A stretch of DNA of 64,000 bases from Arthrobacter sp. H-02-3 (GCF_003097355.1 NZ_PYUI01000021.1:25732-89731), one strand, 5' to 3'; numbered from the stretch's first letter, positions 53,172-62,070 are shown. Notes: generated by a model not told the origin, from the letters alone. A program made the numbers and translations.

Positions 53172-53212
53172 GGGTCTTCCTCCGGTAACTGATAGTCACG
53201 GACTGGTCTTCC

Positions 53213-53247
53213 TGCAGGATATGCCCGCGGCCGGGAACGGTACAGGC
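53213..53247 (-). promoter_or_regulatory. Shared 35-bp promoter-like module, copy C
   Basis: GCAGGATATGCCCGC, an 11-base spacer of different sequence, then GTACAGG. Conservation of the two blocks with a free spacer of fixed length is what a promoter with two contact boxes would show. Confidence 0.5.
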
Positions 53248-53349
53248 AGTCTGCCCGCAGGCGGTCGGGGCCGGCGCCACCCGGGGGCTGCCGCAGACGG
53301 CGGCCGCGCAGATGTTGAGAAGATGGGGCTGTGGTAAATCGTGTCCGGA

Positions 53350-53513
53350 ATCTCCTGTACAGTTGATCTTGTTGTTGTGTTTATGCAGTTCGTAGTTCAG
53401 GCAGTACGCATGGTCGAAAGTCCATGTTCTTCTGAAGCAGCGGTTTTGAGCACCCCAAACAGGAGGACCCGAAAGTCGGGACAGTTCCTCCACCTTCACG
53501 AAGGACAAAAATA
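53350..53513 (+). promoter_or_regulatory. Long 5' leader of the cold-shock gene
   Basis: About 150 bases of AT-richer, non-coding DNA precede the ATG. Cold-shock genes commonly have long leaders that fold differently by temperature. An AAGGAC site lies just upstream of the start. Promoter boxes were not assigned with confidence. Confidence 0.4.
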
Positions 53514-53717
53514 ATGGCTACTGGTACCGTCAAATGGTTTAACGCTGAAAAGGGCTTCGGCTTCATTTCCCCCGATGACTCCTCACAGGACGTTTTCGCA
53601 CACTACTCTGCGATCAACTCCTCCGGCTTCCGCTCCCTCGAAGAGAACCAGAAGGTCTCCTTCGAAACCGAGCAGGGCCCCAAGGGTCCCCAGGCCACCA
53701 ACATCCAGGCTATCTAA
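53514..53717 (+). CDS. cspA: Cold-shock protein (CspA family)
   Basis: A 67-residue single cold-shock domain. RNP1 is KGFGFISPDD and RNP2 is DVFAHYSAI; the N-terminus ATGTVKWFNAEKGFGF is standard. It binds single-stranded RNA and DNA and helps translation in the cold. Codon use is strongly biased, as in highly expressed genes. A strong terminator follows after 33 bases. Confidence 0.96.
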   Translation: MATGTVKWFNAEKGFGFISPDDSSQDVFAHYSAINSSGFRSLEENQKVSFETEQGPKGPQATNIQAI

Positions 53718-53750
53718 TTTCCTTAGATACCCGGAACCGTTAGGTTTCTA

Positions 53751-53784
53751 GCAGGGCCCGTCTTCGGACGGGCCCTGCTTTTTT
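53751..53784 (+). terminator. Strong rho-independent terminator of cspA
   Basis: Perfect 12-bp stem GCAGGGCCCGTC / GACGGGCCCTGC with a TTCG tetraloop and six T. It may serve both strands. Confidence 0.95.
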
Positions 53785-53811
53785 GTTTAACCCACCCGTG
53801 CTGGGTCACGC

Positions 53812-54117
53812 TCAACTGTCCAACTCCAGTTGAAGTTCGACGTCGACCTCGTCTCCGGCGCGGAGGCCAGCCGCCGTCCTCACGCTCTTCTTGACCGGCA
53901 GGAGGTACGAGCCGCTCTTGCTGTCCGGGAAGACCGAGGTAGACCACCGCTGCCCGGCGATGGAAACGGTCACCTTGACCGAACCGAAGGCCTTGCGGAA
54001 CGGGGCGGCGTCGTCCCGTAGCTCCTCGGCAAGGTCAGTCGGCAGGGTGATGAAGTGCCACCCGGATTCCTCGGGATAGTGCCACAGCTCGCCATGGAAC
54101 GAATACGACGCGGTCAC
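53812..54117 (-). CDS. DUF1905 domain protein
   Basis: A 101-residue protein of the DUF1905 family: YSFHGELWHYPEESGWHFIT at the N-terminus, FGSVKVTVSIAGQRWSTSVF in the centre, and SGSYLLPVKKSVRTAAGLR. Beta-rich and small; function unknown. It lies 16 bases before the BTAD regulator's stop, on the same strand, so it is downstream of that gene and probably cotranscribed. Confidence 0.82.
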   Translation of the reverse strand: MTASYSFHGELWHYPEESGWHFITLPTDLAEELRDDAAPFRKAFGSVKVTVSIAGQRWSTSVFPDSKSGSYLLPVKKSVRTAAGLRAGDEVDVELQLELDS

Positions 54118-54133
54118 GTGCCGGCCAACCCCA

Positions 54134-55936
54134 TCACAGCGAGACGCCGTGGCGCCGGTCCAGGAACGCGGTCAGCGCGGGGTTGTCGATCTCCCGGGCC
54201 AGCCAGGGCACGGTCTGAGCTGCGGCCTCGTCGCCGAGGACCGCACGGTGCGACTGCGCCCGGACCACGAACTCCCGCATGCCGCTCCGGCTGGCCAGCG
54301 CGGCCAGACGCTCCACGAACTCGGCAGCACGCGGCGATCCGGTGGCGATGGCCACTTCCGCCGCGATATCGAGCAGCCGGGCCGAATACCAGAGATACCA
54401 CGGCGTGGGTTCGAGGCCCCGGTTGATCCAGTGTTCGGCGGCGGCGAGGTCGCCGTGCGCCAGGAACAGCCGGGCCTCGGCGCCCGCCGCCAGGGCCATG
54501 TAGCAGTGGTCGCCGGCGAGCTCGGCCATGACCCAGGACCGGTCAATCAGGTCCGCCGCCGCGTCCAGCCGACCCGCGGCAAGGTAGGTTTCGCCCCGGA
54601 CTCCTGCGACAAACGGCTCGAACGCCGTCCAGTGTTCCCCGGCGACCCAGTCCAGGGCCCTGTCCAAGCACGCGGCCGCCAACTCCAGGTCGCCCCGGAT
54701 CAGATGCACGCGTCCCAGAAGGGCTTCGCTGAACGCCTGTTGCCGACGGTTCCCGACCTCCCGGGCCAGTCGCCCGGATTCGGTGAAGGCCGTCACTGCG
54801 TCCCCGTAGTGCGCGGTGTCCGAGGCCAGCATGCCCTGGATCGCCAAAATCCTCGCCTGCTCGTCCGGGATTCCCTGCGCCGCGCGCATCGCCCGGTCCA
54901 GCCAGCCGGCCGCGCGGTCCGGGACGCCGCGCTGCACGGACAAGTAGCCCAGCTCGCGGAAAGCCGTGGCGGCAGTCCGGGAGACGCCGTCGGGCCCCTC
55001 CGCTGAGAGCGCGCGGTGCAGGAGATCGGCCACCTCTGCGCCGCGGCCGCCGGCCTGGTGGATCATGGCCCCGGACAGCGTCACCAGGGATTCGGCGAGC
55101 AGATGATGATCATCGGTCCGCTGCGCGAGCCCGACGGCGAGCCGCAACTGCTCCAGCCCGCGGTCCACCGAGCCCGCTGAGAGGGATGCCCCGGCGGCGT
55201 CGAGGTAGGACCGCACCGTGGCCGCACTGGCCGGCATCCCGGGCTCGGCCACGGGGTCTGCGTCCGCCAGGGCCCGGCGCACCTCCGCGGGCAGCCCGAG
55301 TCCGAGCTCCCGCCGGTAGAGGTCCCGGCACTTGTCGGCCTGCTCCCGTGCCCGCCGGTACTCGCCCAGGGAGAGCAGGGCCTTGATCAGCGCGGCGTGG
55401 CAGTCGGCGTTGAAGGGGTCCAGGCGCAGCGCGCGGGTGGCGAGGTCGACGGCGTCGTCCGCCTTTCCTGACGACAGCGCGGCGAGCGACGCCTCGTAGA
55501 GCAGTGCCAGCACGCAGTTCTCGAGCCGGTGCCGCTGGTCCTCCAGCCACGACTCGAACACGGGGCAGTCCGCGAAGGCGAGACCCTCCAGGAGCTGGCC
55601 GTCGAAGGCGCGGGGGTCGGCGTCGCCGGCGGGGTGCAGGGCTGCCAGCACATCGCAGTTCCACCCGGCCGGCAGCAGGAGCCGCAGCGGGTCGCCGCCG
55701 ACCGATTCCGTGCCAAGGGTCCGCCGCAGCTCGGAGAGGTTCCAGCGCAGGGCGCCGAGGGGGTCCTCGGCGTCGGGGAACAGGAGGGCGGCCGTCCGGG
55801 CCCGGCCGGTGCCGTCCGGTTGCAGCGCGAGGTAGGCCAGCACAGCCCAGGCCTTGCGGCCCCGGGGCTGCCGGAGTGGGGTGCCAGCGGACTCGATCCT
55901 GGGCGGACCGAGGAGCCGAATCCATGTGTCGGCCAT
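54134..55936 (-). CDS. BTAD-domain transcriptional activator with TPR-like repeats
   Basis: About 600 residues. The N-terminal winged helix (TWIRLLGPPRIESAGTPLRQ, then RALRWNLSELRRTLG-like GALRWNLSELRRTLG) is followed by the bacterial transcriptional activator domain (AALSSGKADDAVDLATRALR, YRRAREQADKCRDLYRREL) and then a long all-helical array of TPR-like repeats. No ATPase domain is seen, so it is a SARP-like protein with a TPR sensor part. Start could also be ATG 55945. It is divergent from a rhodanese gene. Target genes unknown. Confidence 0.8.
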   Translation of the reverse strand: MADTWIRLLGPPRIESAGTPLRQPRGRKAWAVLAYLALQPDGTGRARTAALLFPDAEDPLGALRWNLSELRRTLGTESVGGDPLRLLLPAGWNCDVLAALHPAGDADPRAFDGQLLEGLAFADCPVFESWLEDQRHRLENCVLALLYEASLAALSSGKADDAVDLATRALRLDPFNADCHAALIKALLSLGEYRRAREQADKCRDLYRRELGLGLPAEVRRALADADPVAEPGMPASAATVRSYLDAAGASLSAGSVDRGLEQLRLAVGLAQRTDDHHLLAESLVTLSGAMIHQAGGRGAEVADLLHRALSAEGPDGVSRTAATAFRELGYLSVQRGVPDRAAGWLDRAMRAAQGIPDEQARILAIQGMLASDTAHYGDAVTAFTESGRLAREVGNRRQQAFSEALLGRVHLIRGDLELAAACLDRALDWVAGEHWTAFEPFVAGVRGETYLAAGRLDAAADLIDRSWVMAELAGDHCYMALAAGAEARLFLAHGDLAAAEHWINRGLEPTPWYLWYSARLLDIAAEVAIATGSPRAAEFVERLAALASRSGMREFVVRAQSHRAVLGDEAAAQTVPWLAREIDNPALTAFLDRRHGVSL

Positions 55937-56148
55937 ATGAGTCATGCTACGCCGGGGGACTGGCGGCGGGGTGGGGGATTCGGGGGCTTGCTCACGGCCG
56001 TTGGAGAAGACCCCGCAGAAACTGGAGGCATCCAACCCGCACTCCGCCCGGGGCGGACAACGTGTGCTGAGATGAGAGCCCGCATCGCAAGTGTTCAAAA
56101 TGTGAGACCTATTGTCTTGAATCGTGGACGTCATGATTACCATGGGCC

Positions 56149-56982
56149 ATGGAATCGACTCAGGCAACCCGTGGCTTCCCTCCCGTCTTCGTTGACGCGA
56201 TGTGGCTTCGGGCGAACCTCGGCAACGTAGTCGTGGTCGACGTGCGCTGGTATCTCGACGGTTCGTCCGGGCGGACACAGTACGACGGCGGCCACATCCC
56301 GGGCGCTGTGTTCGTCGACCTCGACGCGTGGCTGTCCGGCGACACCGGGCCGCACGGACTCAATCCGCTGCCGGATCCCGCAGTGTTCGCGCAAGGAATG
56401 TCCTCGCTTGGCATCGGCGACGACTCGACGGTCGTCGCCTACGACGACGCCGGCGGAGTCATCGCAGCACGGCTCGTGTGGATGCTGCGAGCACTCGGAA
56501 AGCGCGCGGCCCTGCTCGACGGCGGAATCGCCGCGTGGGCGGACCCGCTCGAGAAGAATCCGACACATCCCTTCCCGGCGACATTCACCGCTGCCGACTG
56601 GCCCGCAGAACACCTGGTGCAGGCCGGGGACCTCGACAGGTGGCACGGGGCGATCGTCGACGCGCGCAACACGGATCGCTTCGACGGCAGCCTTCAGCTA
56701 CCCACCGATCCTCAGGCAGGGCACATCCCAGGGGCCGTGAATGTGCCCTGCCGGGAGAACCTCGACCAGCACGGGCGCCTGCGCCCCATCCCGGAAGTGC
56801 GCGAGGCGTTCGCGCGCGCCGGGATCCGAGACGGTTCCACCGTCGTCTCCTACTGCGGATCAGGCATCACGGCATGCCACAACCTGCTGACCCTTGAACA
56901 CGCAGGCCTCGGCCAAGGCCGGCTCTACGCCGGCGGCTGGTCCGAATACGCCGCAGACCCCCAACGCACCGCAGAGCGATGA
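56149..56982 (+). CDS. Two-domain sulfurtransferase (rhodanese / mercaptopyruvate type)
   Basis: A 277-residue tandem rhodanese. The first domain (VVVVDVRWYLDGSSGRTQYD, GHIPGAVFVDLDAWL) is inactive, and the second ends in the active-site loop VSYCGSGITACHN with the catalytic Cys. CGSGxTA is the mercaptopyruvate-type loop variant. It moves sulfane sulfur to cyanide or thiols. A strong site is not seen before the ATG. It faces the BTAD regulator across about 210 bases. Confidence 0.9.
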   Translation: MESTQATRGFPPVFVDAMWLRANLGNVVVVDVRWYLDGSSGRTQYDGGHIPGAVFVDLDAWLSGDTGPHGLNPLPDPAVFAQGMSSLGIGDDSTVVAYDDAGGVIAARLVWMLRALGKRAALLDGGIAAWADPLEKNPTHPFPATFTAADWPAEHLVQAGDLDRWHGAIVDARNTDRFDGSLQLPTDPQAGHIPGAVNVPCRENLDQHGRLRPIPEVREAFARAGIRDGSTVVSYCGSGITACHNLLTLEHAGLGQGRLYAGGWSEYAADPQRTAER

Positions 56983-57013
56983 AGCAACTTTTCGTCTGAA
57001 GTGGCCAGCGTCC

Positions 57014-57178
57014 GGCGGCTCCCGCGGGTCGATGGTCGTCACGATCACGGCTGCGTTGGAGCAGACGGAACACGAAATCAAACGCGAACGCGTCACCGAC
57101 TCCATGCCCGACGGCGGGAAGCCGGCAACGCCGCCGGACTCCCGCCGTTGGGCTGGTGTCCGCGGCGGGCTGTCCTGA
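57014..57178 (+). pseudogene. Possible relic of a serine recombinase
   Basis: The frame reads GGSRGSMVVTITAALEQTEH then EIKRERVTDSM. Resolvase catalytic domains have a similar helix E stretch (VVTIxAAxAQxExExIxERV) after the dimer region. No Ser nucleophile or DNA-binding domain is present. The relic directly follows the sulfurtransferase gene. Confidence 0.45.
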
Positions 57179-57188
57179 CAAGTGGCCC

Positions 57189-57371
57189 CTATTTTGCTTT
57201 CGGGATGAGGATCCACAACGCGATATAGACCAGCTCGCCGACGCCGAAAAAGCCGAAGAACACGAAACCGAGGCGGACCAGCGTCACGGAGATGCCGAAG
57301 CGTTGAGCAACAGCTGCGCAGACTCCCGCGAGGATCTTGCGGTTCCTTGGCCTCATTAGAGATCGTTCCAT
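57189..57371 (-). CDS. PspC domain membrane protein
   Basis: A 60-residue PspC protein: KILAGVCAAVAQRFGISVTL, VRLGFVFFGFFGVGE and LVYIALWILIPKAK, that is, the usual amphipathic part, one membrane helix and the I-P-K end. PspC proteins sense membrane stress in the phage-shock response; small stand-alone forms are common in actinobacteria. Two starts are possible, ATG 57371 and ATG 57356. Confidence 0.85.
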   Translation of the reverse strand: MERSLMRPRNRKILAGVCAAVAQRFGISVTLVRLGFVFFGFFGVGELVYIALWILIPKAK

Positions 57372-57686
57372 CCAGCCAAGGTAGCAGTGTGGCCACACCA
57401 GCGGAACAGTCTCCACTTCGGGCAGGCAGGACATAGCGACGTCGGCGTCTTCGCGGGACCGGACCCAGGCCGGAGCCAAAACGGGCGCGAAACCCCTCAC
57501 ACGCTGGCTCACACGGTGGCCGCGGAAACTGGACATGTCCCCCCAAGGGACCGGAAATAAAGGGTCCGGAAACCCGACCACAACTCCAGCCCTCACCGCA
57601 CCGATTACCCCGGAATCCGGCCCCAGCAACCAGTTTCATCACTCGTCCCAACAACCAGCTTTATCAATCGCCCGAGGTGTTTTTCC

Positions 57687-57860
57687 ATGGAATTTGCCGC
57701 CATCCTGCTCGTTGGACTCATGGTCTACGCAGCCGTCGCCACCATCGTCGCGGTCGTCCGCGACGGCCGGGGCCACACCCCGCCCGTGCGGTCCATCAGC
57801 CCCTGGACGGCGGGTAACCTGCCCAGCGAACCGTACGCGTCGCTGCGGTCACTGCGCTGA
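57687..57860 (+). CDS. Small single-pass membrane protein
   Basis: A 57-residue protein. Residues 3-24 form one hydrophobic helix (FAAILLVGLMVYAAVATIVA), followed by RDGRGHTPPVRSISPW and a polar tail. GC at third positions is high, as in real genes here. The upstream CCCGAGGTG is a weak ribosome-binding site. Function unknown. Confidence 0.6.
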   Translation: MEFAAILLVGLMVYAAVATIVAVVRDGRGHTPPVRSISPWTAGNLPSEPYASLRSLR

Positions 57861-58143
57861 CCGAACCCCAGCAGCCGCACGCCACTAACCGCGCGGACAA
57901 GGCCCCCATCTCCAACGCTGGAGGCGGGGGTCGTTCGCCGTCGTCGCGCGGTTCTTGGTTTGGCACCGGCGGAAGCCGCCGATAACCCGGTAACCCGGTG
58001 GTTCGGGCAGCCGGGCAGCCCGGCAAGTCCCATGGAGACCGCCCGCGGCGTCGGCGAGCGGGTCCCATCCCCAACGGGTGTAGGCCGGCGTGAGGGGTGT
58101 AGCGTACGCTGACCTCGGCTGATAGGCGTCGGGGGAGAGATAA

Positions 58144-58761
58144 ATGTCAAGACGACATCTTTGCGGGGCAGCAGTGGTGGCTTTGGGAATCGCCTTGGCC
58201 GGATGCTCTGGATTCACACAACCCGGTCCAGTCATCACTTCGCCCACCCCGCGGGCGGCAACCCCTGCACCGAGCCCGCCGTCGAGCACGCCCATTGCCC
58301 GCGACAGCACCTTGAAGGGAAACAGCGCGATGAGCGTAACCGTGGCGCCTGACATCTTCGATCAGCAGGGAGAGAAGTACGAGGAAGGACTGGGCGACGG
58401 ATGGGAAACGTCACCGGCGTTCCTCGTCGTGTCCGACGACCAGGACAAGGCTGCCAGGGCGCTGTATGCCGCGGCAGGGCGCTTCTATTCTGTGGATCAG
58501 GACGGCAATGAACTCACTCGCGCCGAAATGACTGGCGAATACCCCCAGTACACGCCGAACTACGTCTCCGACGTCTATCTGACCGATCAGGGCCCCATGA
58601 TTTGGACTGACACCAAAGGCGAGCTCACGAAAGGCATGGCGGAGGAAATGCTGCGCATCCTTGTGGCCGAACTCCGTGCCCAGGGGATCACGGCCCAGAT
58701 CACCGCCCCGCCGGCTGACCTCCCTCTCGACGAGCAGCGAATATGGCGGCCTCCCGTATAG
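58144..58761 (+). CDS. Hypothetical lipoprotein
   Basis: A 205-residue exported protein: a short basic start, hydrophobic helix and lipobox GIALAGCSG (Cys about residue 21). A Pro/Thr/Ser linker follows, then a soluble domain with FLVVSDDQDKAARALYAAAG, YTPNYVSDVYLTDQGPMIWT and MAEEMLRILVAELRAQGI. I recognise no family. GGGGGAGAGAT lies just upstream of the ATG. Confidence 0.7.
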   Translation: MSRRHLCGAAVVALGIALAGCSGFTQPGPVITSPTPRAATPAPSPPSSTPIARDSTLKGNSAMSVTVAPDIFDQQGEKYEEGLGDGWETSPAFLVVSDDQDKAARALYAAAGRFYSVDQDGNELTRAEMTGEYPQYTPNYVSDVYLTDQGPMIWTDTKGELTKGMAEEMLRILVAELRAQGITAQITAPPADLPLDEQRIWRPPV

Positions 58762-59064
58762 GCCCCAAATGCCGTGGAAGGCGACATTAAGGCGCTCAAG
58801 CGCGAAAGGGACGGGCCCACGGCGACTGCCGACGCCGGCAGTCCGGGCGCGCGGGCAGGGCCGACGTCGGCGGTCCAGTGTCTAGACACCCGCAGTGACG
58901 CGGGAGCATCCTAAACGTGTGCGCGTTTCGGGTGGAGAGCGGCAACGGGGCGGGGAGTTGCCGCCCCGGCTGGGGGATTCCGGGGGAGCGGTCGGGCCGC
59001 TGGCGGTCGGGTTCCCCTTTCCGGGCGTGCGGACACGATCGGCGAGGGAAGCTGGTACCAGATC
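58762..59064. other. Intergenic region
   Basis: About 300 high-GC bases with no supported gene, repeat or hairpin with a T-run. Frames on either strand give only low-complexity products. Confidence 0.4.
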
Positions 59065-59532
59065 ATGGACGAAACATCCGATACGCGGCAAAGGCTGTCC
59101 TCCCGCATCGACGAGAAGCAGCAGGCCCTCCGTTCCTATCTCAGCAAGGAAAGACCCCGGCGCACCCGGCTGGCCAATATCAGCATCGTCGGCAGCGCAC
59201 TAGCCGCGGCGCTCACGGCCGGCCCCGCCTTCGGTGGCACGGGGTTCACCGAATCGGTGGCGGCAATCTTCAACCTGAGCGACGACTCGCTGGTGTGGCG
59301 CGTGCTGTGCCTGTTCGCGGTGATCTTTTCCGTTGCCGCGGCGCTGGCCACAAATTTTGCCACGTCCCGTTCGCTGGCAGACCGCGTGAGCGCGGCCGAG
59401 ACCTGCAGCGCCCAGTTGGAGGGGCTGCAGGTCGCGTTGAACTTCGGCCACATTGAGATCGACGAAGCCGTCAAGCTCTACCAGCAATACTCGACGCAGG
59501 TGGCCTTCGTGGAGGGACTGCCTGCGGGGTGA
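59065..59532 (+). CDS. Small membrane protein with coiled N-terminus
   Basis: A 155-residue protein. A charged helix (RQRLSSRIDEKQQALRSYLS) precedes two hydrophobic segments (about residues 38-56 and 80-98), and a soluble helix (EIDEAVKLYQQYSTQVAFVE) ends it. Two closely spaced membrane helices with cytoplasmic helical ends recall the SLATT-type layout linked to effector proteins, but no motif proves this. Function unknown. Confidence 0.65.
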   Translation: MDETSDTRQRLSSRIDEKQQALRSYLSKERPRRTRLANISIVGSALAAALTAGPAFGGTGFTESVAAIFNLSDDSLVWRVLCLFAVIFSVAAALATNFATSRSLADRVSAAETCSAQLEGLQVALNFGHIEIDEAVKLYQQYSTQVAFVEGLPAG

Positions 59533-59710
59533 GGCTTTCTTCGCCCGGCTCCTCTTTGGGCTTCTGTCGCGGCTTCTTGCGCCGCTTACTACAGCCGAAC
59601 AACGTCGGGTTCGAGCCGTCGAGTAGGCCAGGAGTTGTCGTTGCTACCCAGTTCCTGTCATCAGTCGTTAAGGCGGCGTAGAGTCCTCGCAAGGAACAGC
59701 GGCGTGGTCG

Positions 59711-60307
59711 ATGACCGATGGGGGCCTGGAGCTGATGAAATGGACTATGAGCCGGGTGCTGACCCGACCGGCCTTCTGGGTGGCCACTGCGGGGCAGTTC
59801 GTCGTGGCGACCCAGATTTGCGTCGCCGTTCAAGTCGCCCTGGCACCTGAAACATCATTCCGGGATCAGCTGTGGCCGTCCGCGGCGACCTTTGCGGTCC
59901 TGGTCACGGCATCCACTCTCTTTGCGCCGCTGCTCGAGAGAGCCGTCCTCAAGGACGACCATAGGCTCAGCGACGAGCAGAACGCCTCGTTGGAACTGGC
60001 GTTGCGCACGGGTGTGCTTCCTCTCGCCAGCCTCTTTGCCGACTGGGCTCCTGCGCTTGACAGATGGCGGCGGAACCTGGTGTTTGGCCGCTGGATAGCG
60101 CCGATATTGATGGCGGGTCTCGTCGCGCTAAATGTCCATGACGCACTCATTGACCCGGACGGCCTCTGGTTTTACTGGATCAGTGCGGCGTCGTACGTGG
60201 TCTTGACGGTCGCGGGCGAAGTCGTCGGGCGGCGGAGAATTCGGGGTATTCGGGCCCTTGAGGATCAGATGAGGGAGCTCCGAGGAAGAGTTCCCAGTCC
60301 CTGCTAG
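59711..60307 (+). CDS. Hypothetical multi-pass membrane protein
   Basis: A 198-residue protein with about four hydrophobic segments (for example WPSAATFAVLVTASTLFAPL, ISAASYVVLTVAGEVVG) and a basic C-terminal helix (GRRRIRGIRALEDQMRELRG). No family recognised. Start is uncertain: ATG 59711, or a later ATG at 59738 (MKWTMSRVL). It follows the previous membrane gene after about 180 bases. Confidence 0.6.
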   Translation: MTDGGLELMKWTMSRVLTRPAFWVATAGQFVVATQICVAVQVALAPETSFRDQLWPSAATFAVLVTASTLFAPLLERAVLKDDHRLSDEQNASLELALRTGVLPLASLFADWAPALDRWRRNLVFGRWIAPILMAGLVALNVHDALIDPDGLWFYWISAASYVVLTVAGEVVGRRRIRGIRALEDQMRELRGRVPSPC

Positions 60308-60358
60308 TCAAGTCCCGAAGGAGTCCCGGCGGGTTTGGCTAGTTTGAAGGCTTGCCGC

Positions 60359-60706
60359 TCAGTCCGCCTTGTAGTTGAACGTCAGCTGGGCCGGGGGAGG
60401 GCCCTGCAGCATCTCCGGTGTCAGGCCGTGAAGTTCCACGAGTTGCTCCCGGAACCACACGTCGTAGGGATCGTCCGACGTCGAAAGGGCCCGGAACGCC
60501 TTCTCCAAATCCTCGGCCTCGTGGAACAGGCAGACGAAGTCCCCTTGTGGGGTCTGCATGAGGCTGGCAACCTCGCGGGTCATGCCCATGCGCTCGCGCG
60601 AGCGTTTGTGTTCTTCGGCCCGGGCCCCGCTCATCTCGGCGTCGAGTGCTTTCCACGCCTCCAGTTTCCCGGGCAGGATCGGCGCGAACCACGTTATGCA
60701 TTCCAT
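60359..60706 (-). CDS. Hypothetical small protein, ferredoxin-like barrel type
   Basis: A 115-residue protein without membrane segments: ITWFAPILPGKLEAWKALDA, GMTREVASLMQTPQGDFVCL and EDLEKAFRALSTSDDPYDVW. The beta-alpha-beta pattern starting with a PGK turn is that of dimeric alpha-beta barrel proteins; function unknown. AAGGACA ten bases upstream supports ATG 60706. Confidence 0.7.
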   Translation of the reverse strand: MECITWFAPILPGKLEAWKALDAEMSGARAEEHKRSRERMGMTREVASLMQTPQGDFVCLFHEAEDLEKAFRALSTSDDPYDVWFREQLVELHGLTPEMLQGPPPAQLTFNYKAD

Positions 60707-60867
60707 GACAAATGTCCTTCCACGCAACGGTTTCAGCACGGTGGCAATCCCATCGGTGCAGCTGGAATCTTAGTCCTGCGGCCGACGGCGGGACAGAGGT
60801 CGCGGGAAGCTCCACCGCTTGTGCCGGCAGGCTCAGCCGCTTGGAGCGGCAGGCTCACGCCCCGCGC

Positions 60868-62070
60868 TCAACCAGCCAGGTCGGCGAGGATCTGCGCACC
60901 GGCCCTGGCCCCGGCGGCCCTGCGGAGGCGGTCGCCGATATACGCCGCTGCCTTGCGGTGACTCTCGGACGCCAACAGGGCCGCGAGGGCGGCGCCGATC
61001 TGTTCCGGCGACGATGTGCGGTTCAGCAAGACGCCGGCGCCTGCCGTACTGATGGCCTTACCCACCATGTGCTGGTCCATCATCGGGTGCATCGGCACGA
61101 CCAGGACCGGCAGGCCGTGGGCCAGCGCGCGCATGGATGTGGCGTGGCCGCCATGGCAAATGACCGCACTGCAGCCCGGCATGATCCGGTTGTGGTCGAC
61201 GTAGCGGTGCACCGCGGCGTTTCTGGGCGCGGACAGGCTCGCCGGATCCACCGCGGCGCCGGTGGTCACGATCAGTTCCACCGGCAGCCCGGCCGCCCCG
61301 TCCAGGATCTTTTGCAGCACCTCCTGCTGCCCTGGAAACGCCATGCTGCTCAGGCTCACCAGGACCCGCGGGGGCCCGGGAGGCGGTCCGGCAGTCGAGA
61401 CCCCTGACGACGGCGCCGCGGACGGGGGCGGTGCGGGAACCAGTTGCTCGGCAGACGTCGTCCCGGCACGGGCCACGATGACGTCGTCTACTACGGCCCC
61501 GGACCACGCCACCTTGTCCGGGTGGCTCTCCCAGGAGACCCTGTCCCAGGAGCCGGCCGGATCCAGGAGCGGGTCCGCGCAGACCAGTACCCGTTCCGCA
61601 TGCCGCATCACGCGGCGCGGAGGCAGCCCCTTCAGCGTGAGCGCGGCGCCCATGGGGGCGTGCCGGAACGGTCCGTCGAAGAATGCGAAGAAGCTGTGGA
61701 CCAGCACCACGTGCCGCAGCCCGGCTTTGGCGGCGGCATCGATCGCGCCCAGGAGCAGGCAGTCGATGACGACGACGTCAGGCGGCTCGCGTCGCGCCTC
61801 CGCTACGAGGTCGCGGCCGATGCCGGCGTCGCTGAACGAGGAAAGCATGGCCGCGAACTGCCGGTGCGCCGGGGCCGGCACGGCGAGATCCAGTGGGGCC
61901 GCGTGCCGGTAGGGGATGAATGCCGCGCCGGTGGCCTCCACCGCCGTCGCCTGCTGCGCGTGCCCGAGGAAGCGGACCCGGTGTCCTTGCCGCAGCAGTT
62001 CGCGGCCGATGCCCAGAGGGGGAGGGAGGTTGCCGCCGGCGTCGAGCGTGGCGAAGAGGAAACTGGACAT
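60868..62070 (-). CDS. Glycosyltransferase, GT1/MGT-like (GT-B fold)
   Basis: A 400-residue UDP-glycosyltransferase-like protein. It starts FLFATLDAGGNLPPPLGIGR with the N-terminal G-N-x-x-P acceptor loop, and the C-terminal donor site has RYVDHNRIMPGCSAVICHGG, then HGLPVLVVPMHPMMDQHMVG, the form seen in macrolide and flavonoid type transferases. It transfers a sugar to an unknown small acceptor, usually for detoxification or natural products. A strong GAGGAGGAAATT precedes ATG 62070. A Pro/Ser-rich linker joins the two halves. Confidence 0.87.
   Translation of the reverse strand: MSSFLFATLDAGGNLPPPLGIGRELLRQGHRVRFLGHAQQATAVEATGAAFIPYRHAAPLDLAVPAPAHRQFAAMLSSFSDAGIGRDLVAEARREPPDVVVIDCLLLGAIDAAAKAGLRHVVLVHSFFAFFDGPFRHAPMGAALTLKGLPPRRVMRHAERVLVCADPLLDPAGSWDRVSWESHPDKVAWSGAVVDDVIVARAGTTSAEQLVPAPPPSAAPSSGVSTAGPPPGPPRVLVSLSSMAFPGQQEVLQKILDGAAGLPVELIVTTGAAVDPASLSAPRNAAVHRYVDHNRIMPGCSAVICHGGHATSMRALAHGLPVLVVPMHPMMDQHMVGKAISTAGAGVLLNRTSSPEQIGAALAALLASESHRKAAAYIGDRLRRAAGARAGAQILADLAG

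Noticed and set aside
57885..57945. Possible hairpin CCCCC/GGGGG after the small membrane gene
   Set aside because: No T-run follows and pairing is irregular, so it was not called a terminator.
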